Below are positions 16,634 through 25,665 of a DNA stretch of 48,258 bases, piece by piece. Under the pieces are notes generated by a model. It saw only the letters and a program-made list of their open reading frames with translations, was not told the origin of the DNA and searched no databases. The stretch comes from Streptomyces globisporus (lineage in GTDB: Bacteria > Actinomycetota > Actinomycetes > Streptomycetales > Streptomycetaceae): NCBI RefSeq assembly GCF_003501885.1, contig NZ_QWFA01000071.1, forward strand, positions 1-48,258. Direction: 5' to 3'. A program made the translations under genes and the position numbers. Every line of letters begins with the position of its first letter. The stretch's first letter is position 1.

Positions 16634-17101
16634 TCAGTCCAGGTCGATGCGTTCGGTGCCGGAAGGGCCCTCGTCCCGGGGGTCGGACGGGTCGTCGGCA
16701 GCCTTCTTCGAGGGGCCCGCGGTACCCGAGGCGCCCTCGGTGGTGCGGGTCCAGCGGCTCTCCTGGCCCTCCACCGCGGAGCGGTAGGCGGCGAGCAGTT
16801 CGTTGCCCGCGGCGGCGAGGTGGTCGAAGACCTGGGGGTTGCGTTCGATGACGGGTTCCACGGCGGACTTCGCCTGCCGGATGGCCTGCTGGACCGCGGG
16901 GGCGGCGACGCCGAACAGCGGGGTCTGGAGCGAGGAGACCTTGTCGGCGACGGCGTCGACCAGCTTGCGCAGCTCCTCGGCGGCGGATCCGGGCGGCGGG
17001 CCGTACTGCGCGCGGCGGCGGGCCTTCTCGGCCGCGAGGTCCTCGGCGCAGGCGTCGGCCCACGCGTCGCCGTCGACGGGACGATCGGTGGCTTCACTCA
17101 T
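16634..17101 (-). CDS. DUF5304-type conserved protein (SCO2127-like)
   Basis: 155-aa soluble, mostly helical protein of no known enzymatic activity. The N-terminal two thirds (DAWADACAEDLAAEKARRR; PPPGSAAEELRKLVDAVADK) looks folded; residues 115-155 are a charged disordered tail. ATG 17101 follows AGGAG. It sits upstream of glkA, as SCO2127 does in S. coelicolor, where that gene has been reported to influence glucose repression through glk; carrying that role over to this gene is inference. Confidence 0.82.
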   Translation of the reverse strand: MSEATDRPVDGDAWADACAEDLAAEKARRRAQYGPPPGSAAEELRKLVDAVADKVSSLQTPLFGVAAPAVQQAIRQAKSAVEPVIERNPQVFDHLAAAGNELLAAYRSAVEGQESRWTRTTEGASGTAGPSKKAADDPSDPRDEGPSGTERIDLD

Positions 17102-17183
17102 GGCGGACTCCTGCGACGCGGCAGGCCGACGGTCGGCCTGCGGTTCACGTACTACCGACGTTACCCGAATGGCCGCACGGCGT

Positions 17184-18371
17184 TCAGGAGGTGCGCGGCC
17201 ACAGGGCCGGGTCCGGGGCGAACCGGACCCGGAGCACCCCGTCGGCCAGGGCGGCGCCGGAGACGGTGCAGCGGCGCAGCGCGGAGGCGATCCGCACGAT
17301 CCGGTGGAAGGGGCCGACGGTCAGGAGCAGTTCGTCGCCCCGTCGGACCAGGCGCAGGTCCTCCTTGGCGGCCCCGGGCAGCGGCAGGCACCAGGCGATG
17401 GTCGTGGTCCCGTCCTCGGTGTCCTGCTCCTCCTCGGTCCACCAGGGGTCGTCGGCCCGGCCGGGCGTCCGGTCGTCGGGGGCGGGGATCTCCAGCGCGG
17501 CCAGGTCACCCGTGCCCTCGGGGTCGCGGCCCAGGTGGGCGGCCTCGTGCACGGGCAGGTCCGGGGCCACGTCCTGGTGCCAGTGGTCCAGGCACTTCTC
17601 CTGCTGGGCGGCGAGCGCGGCGAACCAGGGGTCCGAGGAGTGCCGGGGCAGCACCCGGGAGGCGACCAGCAGATCGGCCCGCAGTCCGTACAGGGCGAGG
17701 CCGGTCCGGGCGGTGCGCAGGGCGTCCTCGGCGGCCGGTCCTGGCTCGGCGACCAGCCGGAGCGTGGTGGCCCCGTCCTCGATGAGGGCCTGGACGGCGG
17801 CCAGCTCCTCGTCCTTGCGGGCGGCGGCCTCGTACAGCCACTGGGCGGGCATCGGGACCCCGGCGAGCTGGGCGAGGACGGGGCGCAGGGCGCGGGCGGC
17901 CTGGCGTTCGGCGGGGAGCAGCCGGCGCAGATAGCGGCGCAGCTGTTCGGGGAGGGCGAGCAGGGCCAGGGCCTCGGTCAGCGGCGGGAGGTCGACGACG
18001 AGGGTGTCGTAGCCGGACAGGTCGCCCTCGGCGGCGCGGCGCAGCGTGTGCAGCAGGGCGAGCTGCGGGGAGCCGGGGATCTCGGTGAGCTCCTCGCCGT
18101 CGAGCCGGCCCGCGCCGAGCAGGTCCAGGACGCCGGAGGCACGGTTCTGCAGCTCGGTGAGTTCGGCGCGGAAGTGCTCGCCGGAGTCGATGCGGACGTG
18201 GTCGAGGCGGTCGGTGACCGGGGTGGGTCCGGTGGCGGCCGGGAAGCCGGGTATGGCCTCGGCGGAGAGCAGCAGGGTGCGGCCGCCGCGGCTCGCGGCG
18301 GCCAGCGCGGTGGCCGCCGCGACGGTGGTACGGCCCGCGCCGCCGGGGCCGGTGACCAGGACCGTACGCAT
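17184..18371 (-). CDS. ArsA/GET3-like P-loop ATPase with altered Walker A
   Basis: 395-aa protein of the anion-transporting ATPase (ArsA/MinD) superfamily. The Walker A segment is GPGGAGRTT (8-16), where the usual deviant form is GKGGVGKT: both lysines are replaced. The later YDTLVVDLPPLTE matches the switch II/Walker B region. The C-terminal 80 residues (WCLPLPGAAKEDLRLVRRGDELLLT) look like the HSP20-type beta domain of actinobacterial ArsA-like proteins. ATG 18371 lies 5 bases after the SRPBCC gene stop, so the two form an operon that also occurs in Mycobacterium (Rv2184c-Rv2185c). Substrate unknown; ATP hydrolysis is uncertain because of the altered P-loop. Confidence 0.82.
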   Translation of the reverse strand: MRTVLVTGPGGAGRTTVAAATALAAASRGGRTLLLSAEAIPGFPAATGPTPVTDRLDHVRIDSGEHFRAELTELQNRASGVLDLLGAGRLDGEELTEIPGSPQLALLHTLRRAAEGDLSGYDTLVVDLPPLTEALALLALPEQLRRYLRRLLPAERQAARALRPVLAQLAGVPMPAQWLYEAAARKDEELAAVQALIEDGATTLRLVAEPGPAAEDALRTARTGLALYGLRADLLVASRVLPRHSSDPWFAALAAQQEKCLDHWHQDVAPDLPVHEAAHLGRDPEGTGDLAALEIPAPDDRTPGRADDPWWTEEEQDTEDGTTTIAWCLPLPGAAKEDLRLVRRGDELLLTVGPFHRIVRIASALRRCTVSGAALADGVLRVRFAPDPALWPRTS

Positions 18372-18376
18372 GTCGC

Positions 18377-18826
18377 TCAGGCCTTGGGGGCGGACTCGAC
18401 GCGCTTCTTCAGACCTGCGAGGGCGCGGTCGATGATGACCTTCTCGGCCTTGCGCTTGATCATGCCGAGCAGCGGGATCTTGACGTCGACGGCGAGCCGG
18501 TAGGTGACCTCGGTGCGCTCGCCGCCGGCGACGGGGGTGAGGGCGTAGGTGCCGTCCAGGGAGCGCAGCATCTGGGACTTGACGAGGCTCCAGCTGACCT
18601 CGTTCCGGCCGGTCCAGGTGTAGGCGAGGACGTGGTCGTCCTTGATCGCTCCGGCGTCGAGGACGAGGCGGACCTGCTCGGCGCGGCCCTGGTCGTCGGT
18701 GGAGAGGACCTCGGCCTCCTTGACCTCGCCGGTCCACTCCGGGTAGCGGGCGAAGTCGGCGATCACGCCCATGACGTCGGCCGGTGCCGCCTCGATCGTG
18801 ATGCTCGAGCTGGTGTGTTCAGCCAT
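18377..18826 (-). CDS. SRPBCC (START-like) ligand-binding protein
   Basis: 149-aa single-domain SRPBCC/polyketide-cyclase-like protein. It starts with TSSSITIEAAPADVMGVIADF and YPEWTGEVKEAEVL, continues with antiparallel strands (TYALTPVAGGERTEVTYRL) and ends in a long helix (KRKAEKVIIDRALAGLKKRV) that closes the hydrophobic cavity of this fold. ATG 18826 has GGAGGG upstream. It is coupled to the ArsA-like gene, which suggests that the pair handles a hydrophobic ligand or membrane protein together; the ligand is unknown. Confidence 0.85.
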   Translation of the reverse strand: MAEHTSSSITIEAAPADVMGVIADFARYPEWTGEVKEAEVLSTDDQGRAEQVRLVLDAGAIKDDHVLAYTWTGRNEVSWSLVKSQMLRSLDGTYALTPVAGGERTEVTYRLAVDVKIPLLGMIKRKAEKVIIDRALAGLKKRVESAPKA

Positions 18827-18935
18827 CGCCGTGGCCCTCCAGTGCGGTGATACCGGTCGCTGTCGGCAGGAGCCTGCCGCTGTGCAGGCTATCGCGTGCC
18901 CGGGGCGCTCCGGTCCACGCCCCGGCCGCCCGCGC

Positions 18936-19742
18936 TCACCAGGTCAGCGCCCAGGGCGTTCCGGTCGAGGCGAAGTGGCCGACGTTGACGCACTCGGTGG
19001 TACCGATGCGCATCCGGCGGACCAACGGCTGGTGAACATGGCCGAAAAGCGCGTACCGGGGACGGGTGGCGCGGATCGCCTCCAGCAGGGCGGTGCTGCC
19101 GCGTTCGAAGCGGCGGGCGACGGTGTCGTAGGTGAGCTCGGGGACCTCGGGCGGGATGTGCGAGCAGAGGACATCGACCGGGCCGAGCGCCTCGACCTTG
19201 GCGGCGTACTCCTCGTCGCTGATCTCGTACGGGGTGTTCATCGGGGTCTTGAGGCCGCCGCCGACGAAGCCGAAGACCCGGCCGCCGATCTCTACGCGTT
19301 CGCCGTCGAGCACGGTGGTGCCGGGGCGGGCGTACTCGGGCCAGAGGCCGGGGACGTCGACGTTGCCGTAGGTGGCGTACGTCGGAGTGGGGAAGGCCGC
19401 GAAGAGTTCGGCGTACTGCTTGCGTACGGCGGCGAGGATCTCGGTGTTGCGGTCACGGCCGGCCCACAGCTCGCGGCCGAAGGCGCGGGCCTCGTCGTAG
19501 CGGCGGGCGGTGCGCAGGGCGACGATGCGGCTCGCGTTCTCCCTGCCGAACAGGTCGGGGAAGATGCCGCGCGAGTGGTCCGCGTAGTCGAGGAAGAGGA
19601 CCAGGTCACCGAGGCAGATCAGCGCGTCGGCGCCGTCCCCCGCGCGGGCCAGGGCCTCGGTGTTGCCGTGCACGTCGCTGACCACGTGGATCCGGGTCGG
19701 CCCGGCGCCCGGGTCCCGGCTGTCCGGTTCGCTGCCTCGCAT
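18936..19742 (-). CDS. Calcineurin-like metallophosphoesterase
   Basis: 268-aa phosphoesterase with all five metal-binding blocks: SDVHGN (22-27), CLGDL (Asp46), YGNVD, CSHIPP and GHVHQP. No signal peptide or membrane segment, so cytoplasmic; the substrate (protein, nucleotide or lipid phosphate) cannot be told from sequence. ATG 19742 has no ribosome site, but TAGGGT ends exactly 6 bases upstream, indicating a leaderless message. It is divergent from the acyl-CoA ligase. Confidence 0.88.
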   Translation of the reverse strand: MRGSEPDSRDPGAGPTRIHVVSDVHGNTEALARAGDGADALICLGDLVLFLDYADHSRGIFPDLFGRENASRIVALRTARRYDEARAFGRELWAGRDRNTEILAAVRKQYAELFAAFPTPTYATYGNVDVPGLWPEYARPGTTVLDGERVEIGGRVFGFVGGGLKTPMNTPYEISDEEYAAKVEALGPVDVLCSHIPPEVPELTYDTVARRFERGSTALLEAIRATRPRYALFGHVHQPLVRRMRIGTTECVNVGHFASTGTPWALTW

Positions 19743-19748
19743 GCGATC

Positions 19749-19754
19749 ACCCTA
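19749..19754 (-). promoter_or_regulatory. Candidate -10 for leaderless metallophosphoesterase gene
   Basis: TAGGGT on the minus strand followed by 6 bases and the ATG at 19742. No clear -35 is visible. Confidence 0.4.
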
Positions 19755-20020
19755 GAGCGCGGCTTCCGTCCCTGGTAGACCGTCCGGACCTGCGGTTACT
19801 TCCACGTCGGGACGGCAGTGGACTACTGTGCGCGAAAGGGCCATTTATATGTGTGATGCATAAGACATCTGGCCGGAACCCCCTATCCGGAACCGAGTAC
19901 CGGTGGGTAACGTCCGGGCAGTCCAGTCGTGCTCACCCCACTGAGCACCCGCCAATCTTGGACCGCAGCCGGTGCGTCACACAGAGCCGTGGCACCGGAG
20001 CCCGATGAGGAGCAGCAGTC

Positions 20021-21817
20021 TTGCGCGAGTTCAGCCTTCCGGCCCTGTACGAGGTCCCGACGGACGGCAACCTGACGGATCTCATCCGCCGCAATGCCGC
20101 TCAGCATCCCGAAGTCGCGGTGATGAGCCGCAAGGTGGCCGGCGTCTGGACGGACGTCAGCGCCACCCAGTTCCTGGCCGAGGTGAGAGCCGCCGCCAAA
20201 GGGCTGATCGCCTCGGGTGTGCAGCCCGGCGACCGGGTCGCCCTGATGTCGCGCACCCGTTTCGAGTGGGTGCTGCTGGACTTCGCGATCTGGAGCGCGG
20301 GCGCGGTGACCGTGCCGGTGTACGAGACCAGCTCCGCCGAGCAGGTGCAGTGGATCCTCGGTGACTCCGGGGCGGTGGCGGTGCTCGTGGAGAGCGACGC
20401 GCACGCCGCGGCCGTGGCCTCCGTACGGGACTCCCTGCCGGAGCTGGAGCATGTCTGGCAGATCGACGCGGGCGCCGTGGAGGCGCTCGGCAAGGCGGGT
20501 GCCGGGGTCTCGGACGAGACCATGGACCTGCGGATGGTCAGCGCCAAGGCGGACGACCCGGCGACGATCGTCTACACCTCGGGCACCACGGGCCGCCCGA
20601 AGGGCTGTGTGCTCACCCACCGCAGCTTCTTCGCGGAGTGCGGCAACGTGGTGGAGCGGCTGAAGCCGCTGTTCCGTACGGGCGAGTGCTCGGTGCTGCT
20701 GTTCCTGCCCGCCGCGCACGTCTTCGGCCGGCTGGTCGAGGTGGCCTCGGTGATGGCCCCGATCAAGCTCGGCTGCGTCCCGGACATCAAGAACCTCACC
20801 GACGAGCTGGCCTCGTTCCGGCCGACGCTGATCCTGGGCGTGCCCCGGGTCTTCGAGAAGGTCTACAACGCGGCCCGCGCCAGGGCGCAGGCGGACGGCA
20901 AGGGCAAGATCTTCGACCGGGCCGCCGACACGGCGATCGCCTACAGCCGGGCGCTGTCCACCCCGCAGGGCCCGACGCTGGGTCTGAAGCTCAAGCACAA
21001 GCTCTTCGACAAGCTGGTCTTCGGCAAGCTCCGCGCGGTCCTCGGAGGCCGGGGCGAGTACGCGATCTCCGGCGGCGCGCCGCTGGGCGAGCGGCTGGGC
21101 CACTTCTACCGGGGCATCGGCTTCACGGTCCTGGAGGGGTACGGCCTGACCGAGTCGTGCGCGGCCACCGCGTTCAACCCGTGGGACCGGCCGAAGATCG
21201 GCACGGTCGGCCAGCCGCTGCCCGGATCGGTCGTGCGGATCGCGGACGACGGCGAGGTGCTGCTGCACGGCGAGCACCTGTTCACCGGTTACTGGAACAA
21301 CGAGGCGGCCTCCGCCGAGGCGCTGGCCGACGGGTGGTTCCACACCGGGGACATCGGCACGCTGGACGAGGACGGCTACCTCGCGATCACCGGCCGCAAG
21401 AAGGAGATCATCGTGACGGCGGGCGGCAAGAACGTCGCTCCGGCCGTCATCGAGGACCGGATCCGCGCCCACGCCCTGGTCGCCGAGTGCATGGTGGTCG
21501 GCGACGGCCGCCCGTTCGTCGGCGCGCTGGTCACCCTGGACGAGGAGTTCCTGAGCCGCTGGGCCGAGGAGAACGGCAAGCCGGCCGGCTCGACGGCCCT
21601 GTCGCTGCGCGAGGACGCGGAGCTGCTGGCCGAGGTGCAGCGGGCGGTGGACGACGGGAACTCGGCGGTCTCGAAGGCGGAGTCGGTACGTAAGTTCCGT
21701 ATTCTGCCCACCCAGTTCACCGAGGAGGCGGGCCACATCACCCCGTCGCTGAAGCTGAAGCGGAACGTGGTGGCGAAGGACTTCGCGGACGAGGTGGAGT
21801 CGATCTACCGCGCCTGA
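20021..21817 (+). CDS. Long-chain fatty-acid-CoA ligase (AMP-binding, FadD15-like)
   Basis: 598-aa adenylate-forming enzyme that activates long-chain fatty acids to acyl-CoA via acyl-AMP. P-loop motif IVYTSGTTGRPKG (about residue 184-196), VLEGYGLTES (A5), DGWFHTGDIG (A7) and GRKKEIIVTAGGKNVAP (A8 hinge) are all present; the C-terminal catalytic lysine region SLKLKRNVV is intact. TTG 20021 is chosen because GAGGAG lies 8 bases upstream. The 278-bp upstream gap is shared with the divergent phosphoesterase. Positionally it corresponds to M. tuberculosis fadD15 (Rv2187). Confidence 0.93.
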   Translation: MREFSLPALYEVPTDGNLTDLIRRNAAQHPEVAVMSRKVAGVWTDVSATQFLAEVRAAAKGLIASGVQPGDRVALMSRTRFEWVLLDFAIWSAGAVTVPVYETSSAEQVQWILGDSGAVAVLVESDAHAAAVASVRDSLPELEHVWQIDAGAVEALGKAGAGVSDETMDLRMVSAKADDPATIVYTSGTTGRPKGCVLTHRSFFAECGNVVERLKPLFRTGECSVLLFLPAAHVFGRLVEVASVMAPIKLGCVPDIKNLTDELASFRPTLILGVPRVFEKVYNAARARAQADGKGKIFDRAADTAIAYSRALSTPQGPTLGLKLKHKLFDKLVFGKLRAVLGGRGEYAISGGAPLGERLGHFYRGIGFTVLEGYGLTESCAATAFNPWDRPKIGTVGQPLPGSVVRIADDGEVLLHGEHLFTGYWNNEAASAEALADGWFHTGDIGTLDEDGYLAITGRKKEIIVTAGGKNVAPAVIEDRIRAHALVAECMVVGDGRPFVGALVTLDEEFLSRWAEENGKPAGSTALSLREDAELLAEVQRAVDDGNSAVSKAESVRKFRILPTQFTEEAGHITPSLKLKRNVVAKDFADEVESIYRA

Positions 21818-21821
21818 GGGG

Positions 21822-21869
21822 TACGCCGGAGGGCCCGCGCTTTTCGCACAGCGCGGGCCCTTCGGCGTA
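21822..21869. terminator. Bidirectional terminator between fadD and pimB
   Basis: 19-bp stem (21822-21840 with 21851-21869) with one G-U pair and a 10-base loop, between convergent genes. Confidence 0.85.
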
Positions 21870-21916
21870 AGTGTGAGCCGGGCGGCGGGCTCCGCATCCG
21901 GCCCGCCGCCGTACGG

Positions 21917-23059
21917 TCACAACAGCGTCTTGAGCTTCTCCGCGAGCAGGTCCCAGCGCCACTTCTCCTCGACCCAGGCCCGGCCGCGCTCCCCCATCCG
22001 CTGCCGCAGCTCCGGATCGCCGAGCAGCGTGACGATCCGGTCCGCCGACTCCTCGGCACTGCCGCCGCGCACCACCCACCCGGTCTCGCCGTCGAGCACC
22101 GCGTCCGGGGCGCCCCCGGAGTCGCCGGCCACCACAGGCAGCCCGGTCGCGGACGCCTCCAGGTAGACGATCCCGAGCCCCTCCACGTCGAGCCCGCCGC
22201 GCCGGGTCCGGCAGGGCATCGCGAAGACGTCCCCGGCCCCGTAGTGCGCGGGCAGTTCCGCCCAGGGCACCGGGCCGGTGAAGCGCACCGAGTCCTGCAC
22301 CCCGGTCTGCTCCGCGAGCCGCTCCAGGTCCTTGGCGTACGGCCCGCCGCCCACGATCAGCAGCACCGCGTCCGGGATCCGCGCCAGGATCGCGGGCATG
22401 GCCAGGATCAGGGTGTCCTGGCCCTTGCGCGGCACCAGGCGCGAGACGCAGACGACCACCGGACGGCCGGAGAGCCCGAGGCGGGCCCGGACCCGGTCGC
22501 CGCCGGAGCCCGGGTGGAAGGTCTTCTCGTCGACGCCGGGCGGCAGTTGGACCATGCGGCCGGCCGCGTCGGGGGTGAGCGCGGCGGCGATCCGGGAGCG
22601 GGTGTACTCACCGAGATAGGTGATCGTGTCCGTGCCCTCCCCGATCCGGCGCAGCAGTTGCCGGGAGGCGGGCAGTTGGGCCCAGCCCGCCTCGTGGCCG
22701 TGGGTGGTGGCCACCAGGCGGCGGGCGCCCGCGCGGCGCAGCGCCGGGGCCATCAGGCCGAGTGGGGCGGCGGCGCCGAACCAGACGGAGGTGCAGCCGT
22801 GTTCGCGCAGCAGCTCGGTGGCCCGGCGGGTGGCACGCGGGGTCGGCAGCAGCATCGTCGTCCGGTCGCGGACCACGGGATACGGCTGCTCGGCGTCGAA
22901 GGCGGCGGTGGCCGCCGTGCCCTCCTCGCCGCGCTTCCAGGTGGAGGCGTAGACGACGACCCTCTCGGGATCGAGGCGCAGCGCCATGTTGTGCAGGAAC
23001 GCCTGGATGCCACCGGGGCGGGGCGGGAAGTCGTTGGTCACGATCAAGGTCTTGTCCAT
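21917..23059 (-). CDS. pimB: GT4 glycosyltransferase, PimB-like mannosyltransferase
   Basis: 380-aa GT-B glycosyltransferase family 4 protein. N-terminal TLIVTNDFPPRPGGIQAFLHN, the donor-binding SRLVPRKGQD near mid-protein and the EX7E motif EGLGIVYLE are present, with the GGLDVEGLGIVYLEAS context of actinobacterial PimB'. The mycobacterial relative transfers mannose from GDP-mannose to phosphatidylinositol monomannoside at the inner membrane face. ATG 23059 is preferred; a -10-like TACTGT ends 8 bases before it, and a GTG at 23092 would lie upstream of that. Adjacent genes (fadD, GT87, NlpC) fit an envelope role. Confidence 0.87.
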   Translation of the reverse strand: MDKTLIVTNDFPPRPGGIQAFLHNMALRLDPERVVVYASTWKRGEEGTAATAAFDAEQPYPVVRDRTTMLLPTPRATRRATELLREHGCTSVWFGAAAPLGLMAPALRRAGARRLVATTHGHEAGWAQLPASRQLLRRIGEGTDTITYLGEYTRSRIAAALTPDAAGRMVQLPPGVDEKTFHPGSGGDRVRARLGLSGRPVVVCVSRLVPRKGQDTLILAMPAILARIPDAVLLIVGGGPYAKDLERLAEQTGVQDSVRFTGPVPWAELPAHYGAGDVFAMPCRTRRGGLDVEGLGIVYLEASATGLPVVAGDSGGAPDAVLDGETGWVVRGGSAEESADRIVTLLGDPELRQRMGERGRAWVEEKWRWDLLAEKLKTLL

Positions 23060-23166
23060 CGCCGCCGACAGTACCGAACGGCCGCGCTTCACCGCTGACC
23101 CGCTCTCCCGACGGCATCATGAACCGCCGGGGGGGCGGCCGGGAACGAGCGACGACGAGGGCGGCG

Positions 23167-24417
23167 ATGACGACGGGACGAGCACCCACCGGCACCGGAC
23201 CGTGGCCGTACGCGGTGTGGGCGCTGACCCGGGTCTGGCTGCTGGCCTGCGTGTTCAAGGTGGTCACCGTGGCCGGCCCGGACGTCACGGTGGACGTCTC
23301 GGTGATCTACCGGGGCTGGTACGAGGTCCTGCTGACCGGCACGTATCCGCTGGACGACGTCACCTGGCAGTACCCGCCCGGGGCGGCCCTGGCCGTCCTC
23401 TCCCCCGCCCTGCTGCCGTTCTGGGAGTACGCGACCGCGTTCTTCGTGCTGGTGCTGGTCTGCGACGCGCTGGTGCTGGGGCTGCTGCTGTACGCGGGGC
23501 GGCGGCCGGGCACAAGGGCGGCGGGCGCCTGGGTGTGGGTCGTGGGGGTGCCGCTGCTGGGCCCCACGGTCTACGCCCGCTACGACCTGATGGTGACGGC
23601 GGTCGCGGTGGCGGCGCTGCTGGCGGGCGTGCGCAGACCCCGGGCGTTGGGGGCGCTGGCCGCGTTCGGGGCGCTGCTGAAGGGGTGGCCGGCGCTGCTG
23701 CTGGTGGGGGTGCGCAAGGGGCGTCCGACCCGGGCGGCCTGGACCTCGGCGGCGCTGAGCGCGGCCGGGCTCGCGGCGGCGTTCGCACTGTGGATGCCCG
23801 GGGCGTTCGCGTTCCTGGCCTTCCAGCGGGACCGGGGCACCGAGATCGAGTCGCTGGGGGCGCTGGTCTTCCACCTCGCGCGGCAGTTCGGCTGGGCGGG
23901 GCGGGTCGAGCTGCGGTACGGCTCGATGGAGTTCGTCGGGCCGCACGTGGAGCTGATGTCGACGCTGGCGCTGGGGCTCGCGGTCCTGGCGCTGGGCTGG
24001 CTGCTGCTGTGGCGGCTGCGGGCGCGCCTCTTCACGGTGCGCACCCCGGCCGAGGCGGCGTTCACGGCGGTGCTGCTGTTCACGGTGACCAGCCGGGTGA
24101 TCAGCCCGCAGTACGTGGTGTGGCTGGTCGGTCTGGCGGCGGTGTGCCTGGTGTTCCGGGGGACGGCGATGACCCTGCCCGCGGTCCTGGTACTGGTGGC
24201 CGCCGGGGTGACGCTGCTGGAGTTCCCGATCGGCTTCGGCCATGTGGTGGCCAGCGACGCGCGCGGGGTGACGCTCCTGGTCGTACGGAACGGGCTGCTG
24301 GTGGCGGCCTCGCTGATCGCGGCGCGGCGGCTGTGGCGGTCGACGGTGCCGGGGAGGCCGCGGGCGGAGGCCGTCCCGGACGCGGTGGAGGGTCAGCCGA
24401 GCCGGGTGGCGAGGTAG
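23167..24417 (+). CDS. Polytopic GT87/DUF2029-type glycosyltransferase (mannosyltransferase-like)
   Basis: 416-aa integral membrane protein with about ten hydrophobic segments. After the first segment an acidic loop carries DVTVDVSVIYRGWYEVL and TYPLDDVTWQYPPGAAL, the pattern of GT-C fold polyprenol-phosphate-mannose-dependent enzymes with catalytic Asp. Later landmarks are YARYDLMVT, LLKGWPALLL and SPQYVVWLVG. Mycobacterial family members (Rv2181 in the same neighbourhood) add alpha-1,2-mannose to lipoglycans; the acceptor here is unknown. ATG 23167 is my choice; ATG 23119 is in frame but adds a basic, poorly conserved start. Its 3' end overlaps the convergent lipoprotein gene by 25 bases. 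Confidence 0.82.
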   Translation: MTTGRAPTGTGPWPYAVWALTRVWLLACVFKVVTVAGPDVTVDVSVIYRGWYEVLLTGTYPLDDVTWQYPPGAALAVLSPALLPFWEYATAFFVLVLVCDALVLGLLLYAGRRPGTRAAGAWVWVVGVPLLGPTVYARYDLMVTAVAVAALLAGVRRPRALGALAAFGALLKGWPALLLVGVRKGRPTRAAWTSAALSAAGLAAAFALWMPGAFAFLAFQRDRGTEIESLGALVFHLARQFGWAGRVELRYGSMEFVGPHVELMSTLALGLAVLALGWLLLWRLRARLFTVRTPAEAAFTAVLLFTVTSRVISPQYVVWLVGLAAVCLVFRGTAMTLPAVLVLVAAGVTLLEFPIGFGHVVASDARGVTLLVVRNGLLVAASLIAARRLWRSTVPGRPRAEAVPDAVEGQPSRVAR

Positions 24418-25649
24418 TCGCGCCAGTCGGCGGTGAACTGCTCGGGGGTGGTGTCGAGCACCGCCTTCAGGGCCTTCTCCACCGCCCCCTGCCGCCCGTC
24501 GTGCGCGCCCACGGCCTCGTAGAAGGCGATCAGCTTCTCCTTGCCCCACCGCTCCGCGATCAGCTCGCAGGCCAGCCAGCCGCCCTCGTACGCCCCCGCG
24601 AGCTTCGCCGGGTCGCCGTCGAAGCCGAAGTCCGGGTCGGCGGGGAGTTCGGCGGGGGTCCGGCCGCTGCGGACGGCCTCGGCCAGTTCGGGGGCGACGG
24701 TGTCGGCGGCGCGGTCCTCGCCCCGGTAGGCGGTCCAGTCGGCGAAGCCCTCGGAGAGCCAGACCGGGGTGGCGGTGGAGGTGCTGGACCGGGTGGCGAC
24801 ATGGGTCGTCTCATGGGTCAGGACGATCCGCTGCCCGAAGCTGCCGAGGGTGGCGTACGCCTGCGGGTTGACGATCACCCGGTCGGCGATGGCTGGGCGT
24901 TCGCCGGTGCCGCCGACCTCGCCGGTGGTGACGGCGGCGATGCCCCGGTAGCTGGCCTCCGGCGAGCCGAGCAGCCCTGCCATGGACTCGACGGAGTCCG
25001 GGACGAGGACGACCACCCGGCGGTTCCAGGGGCGCGGCCAGGCGTCCGAGACGGCCGGTACGGCGAGGTCCACGGTGTCGGCGATCTGCCGCAGCTCCTC
25101 CTCGCCCCGTCCGACGCCCAGGACGATGCTGTGGGCGCCCTGGACGACCTCCACGTCCCCCTGCTGCCACAGCTGCCCGGAGGCGCCCTCGGCGGGCCGA
25201 TCGGCGGTGATGTACCAGCGGTCGCCGACGCGCATCAGCTCCAGGACGCGGCGGGTGGCGACCGGGGCGGTGTCGTAGCCGTCGATCCGGTAGCGCAGCT
25301 CCACCTCGGCGGTGGCCCACCGCCCGTCCTGCTCGGTGATGTCCTTGACGTCGTACGTCCACGACTTCAGCGGTACGTCGGCGAGCCGGTCCAGTTCGGT
25401 GCGCTGGGCGGCCCGCAGCTTCGCGGCGTCCGGGGCGAGGCCGTCGAGGTAGCCCGCCGGGTCGTGGGCGAGGACGGCCGCCGCGCGGCGCTCCAGGGTG
25501 GCGTCGAGGGCGCCGGTGGTGAGGAAGGTGTCCGGGTCGGCGGAGGCCGTGCAGGCGGACGCGGTCAGGAGCGTGGCGAGCAGCAGGCCCGCCGCACGCC
25601 GCCGTCCCCGGGGGCCTCCCCCGCGCGCGTCACGTCCTCGTACGGCCAC
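24393..25649 (-). CDS. Lipoprotein with gluzincin (peptidase MA-like) metalloprotease domain
   Basis: 418-aa exported protein. An Arg-rich start, hydrophobic segment (21-31) and lipobox LTASAC (Cys33) predict a lipoprotein anchored outside the membrane. Residues about 40-155 form an N-terminal domain with repeated strands; the protease domain has HETTH (His279, Glu280, His283) and the downstream Glu300 in WLSEGFADW, the full zinc/catalytic set of gluzincins. Substrate unknown. Overlaps the 3' end of the GT87-like gene by 25 bases, tail to tail. Confidence 0.88.
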   Translation of the reverse strand: MAVRGRDARGGGPRGRRRAAGLLLATLLTASACTASADPDTFLTTGALDATLERRAAAVLAHDPAGYLDGLAPDAAKLRAAQRTELDRLADVPLKSWTYDVKDITEQDGRWATAEVELRYRIDGYDTAPVATRRVLELMRVGDRWYITADRPAEGASGQLWQQGDVEVVQGAHSIVLGVGRGEEELRQIADTVDLAVPAVSDAWPRPWNRRVVVLVPDSVESMAGLLGSPEASYRGIAAVTTGEVGGTGERPAIADRVIVNPQAYATLGSFGQRIVLTHETTHVATRSSTSTATPVWLSEGFADWTAYRGEDRAADTVAPELAEAVRSGRTPAELPADPDFGFDGDPAKLAGAYEGGWLACELIAERWGKEKLIAFYEAVGAHDGRQGAVEKALKAVLDTTPEQFTADWRDYLATRLG

Positions 25650-25665
25650 CCTGCCGATCGTACGG

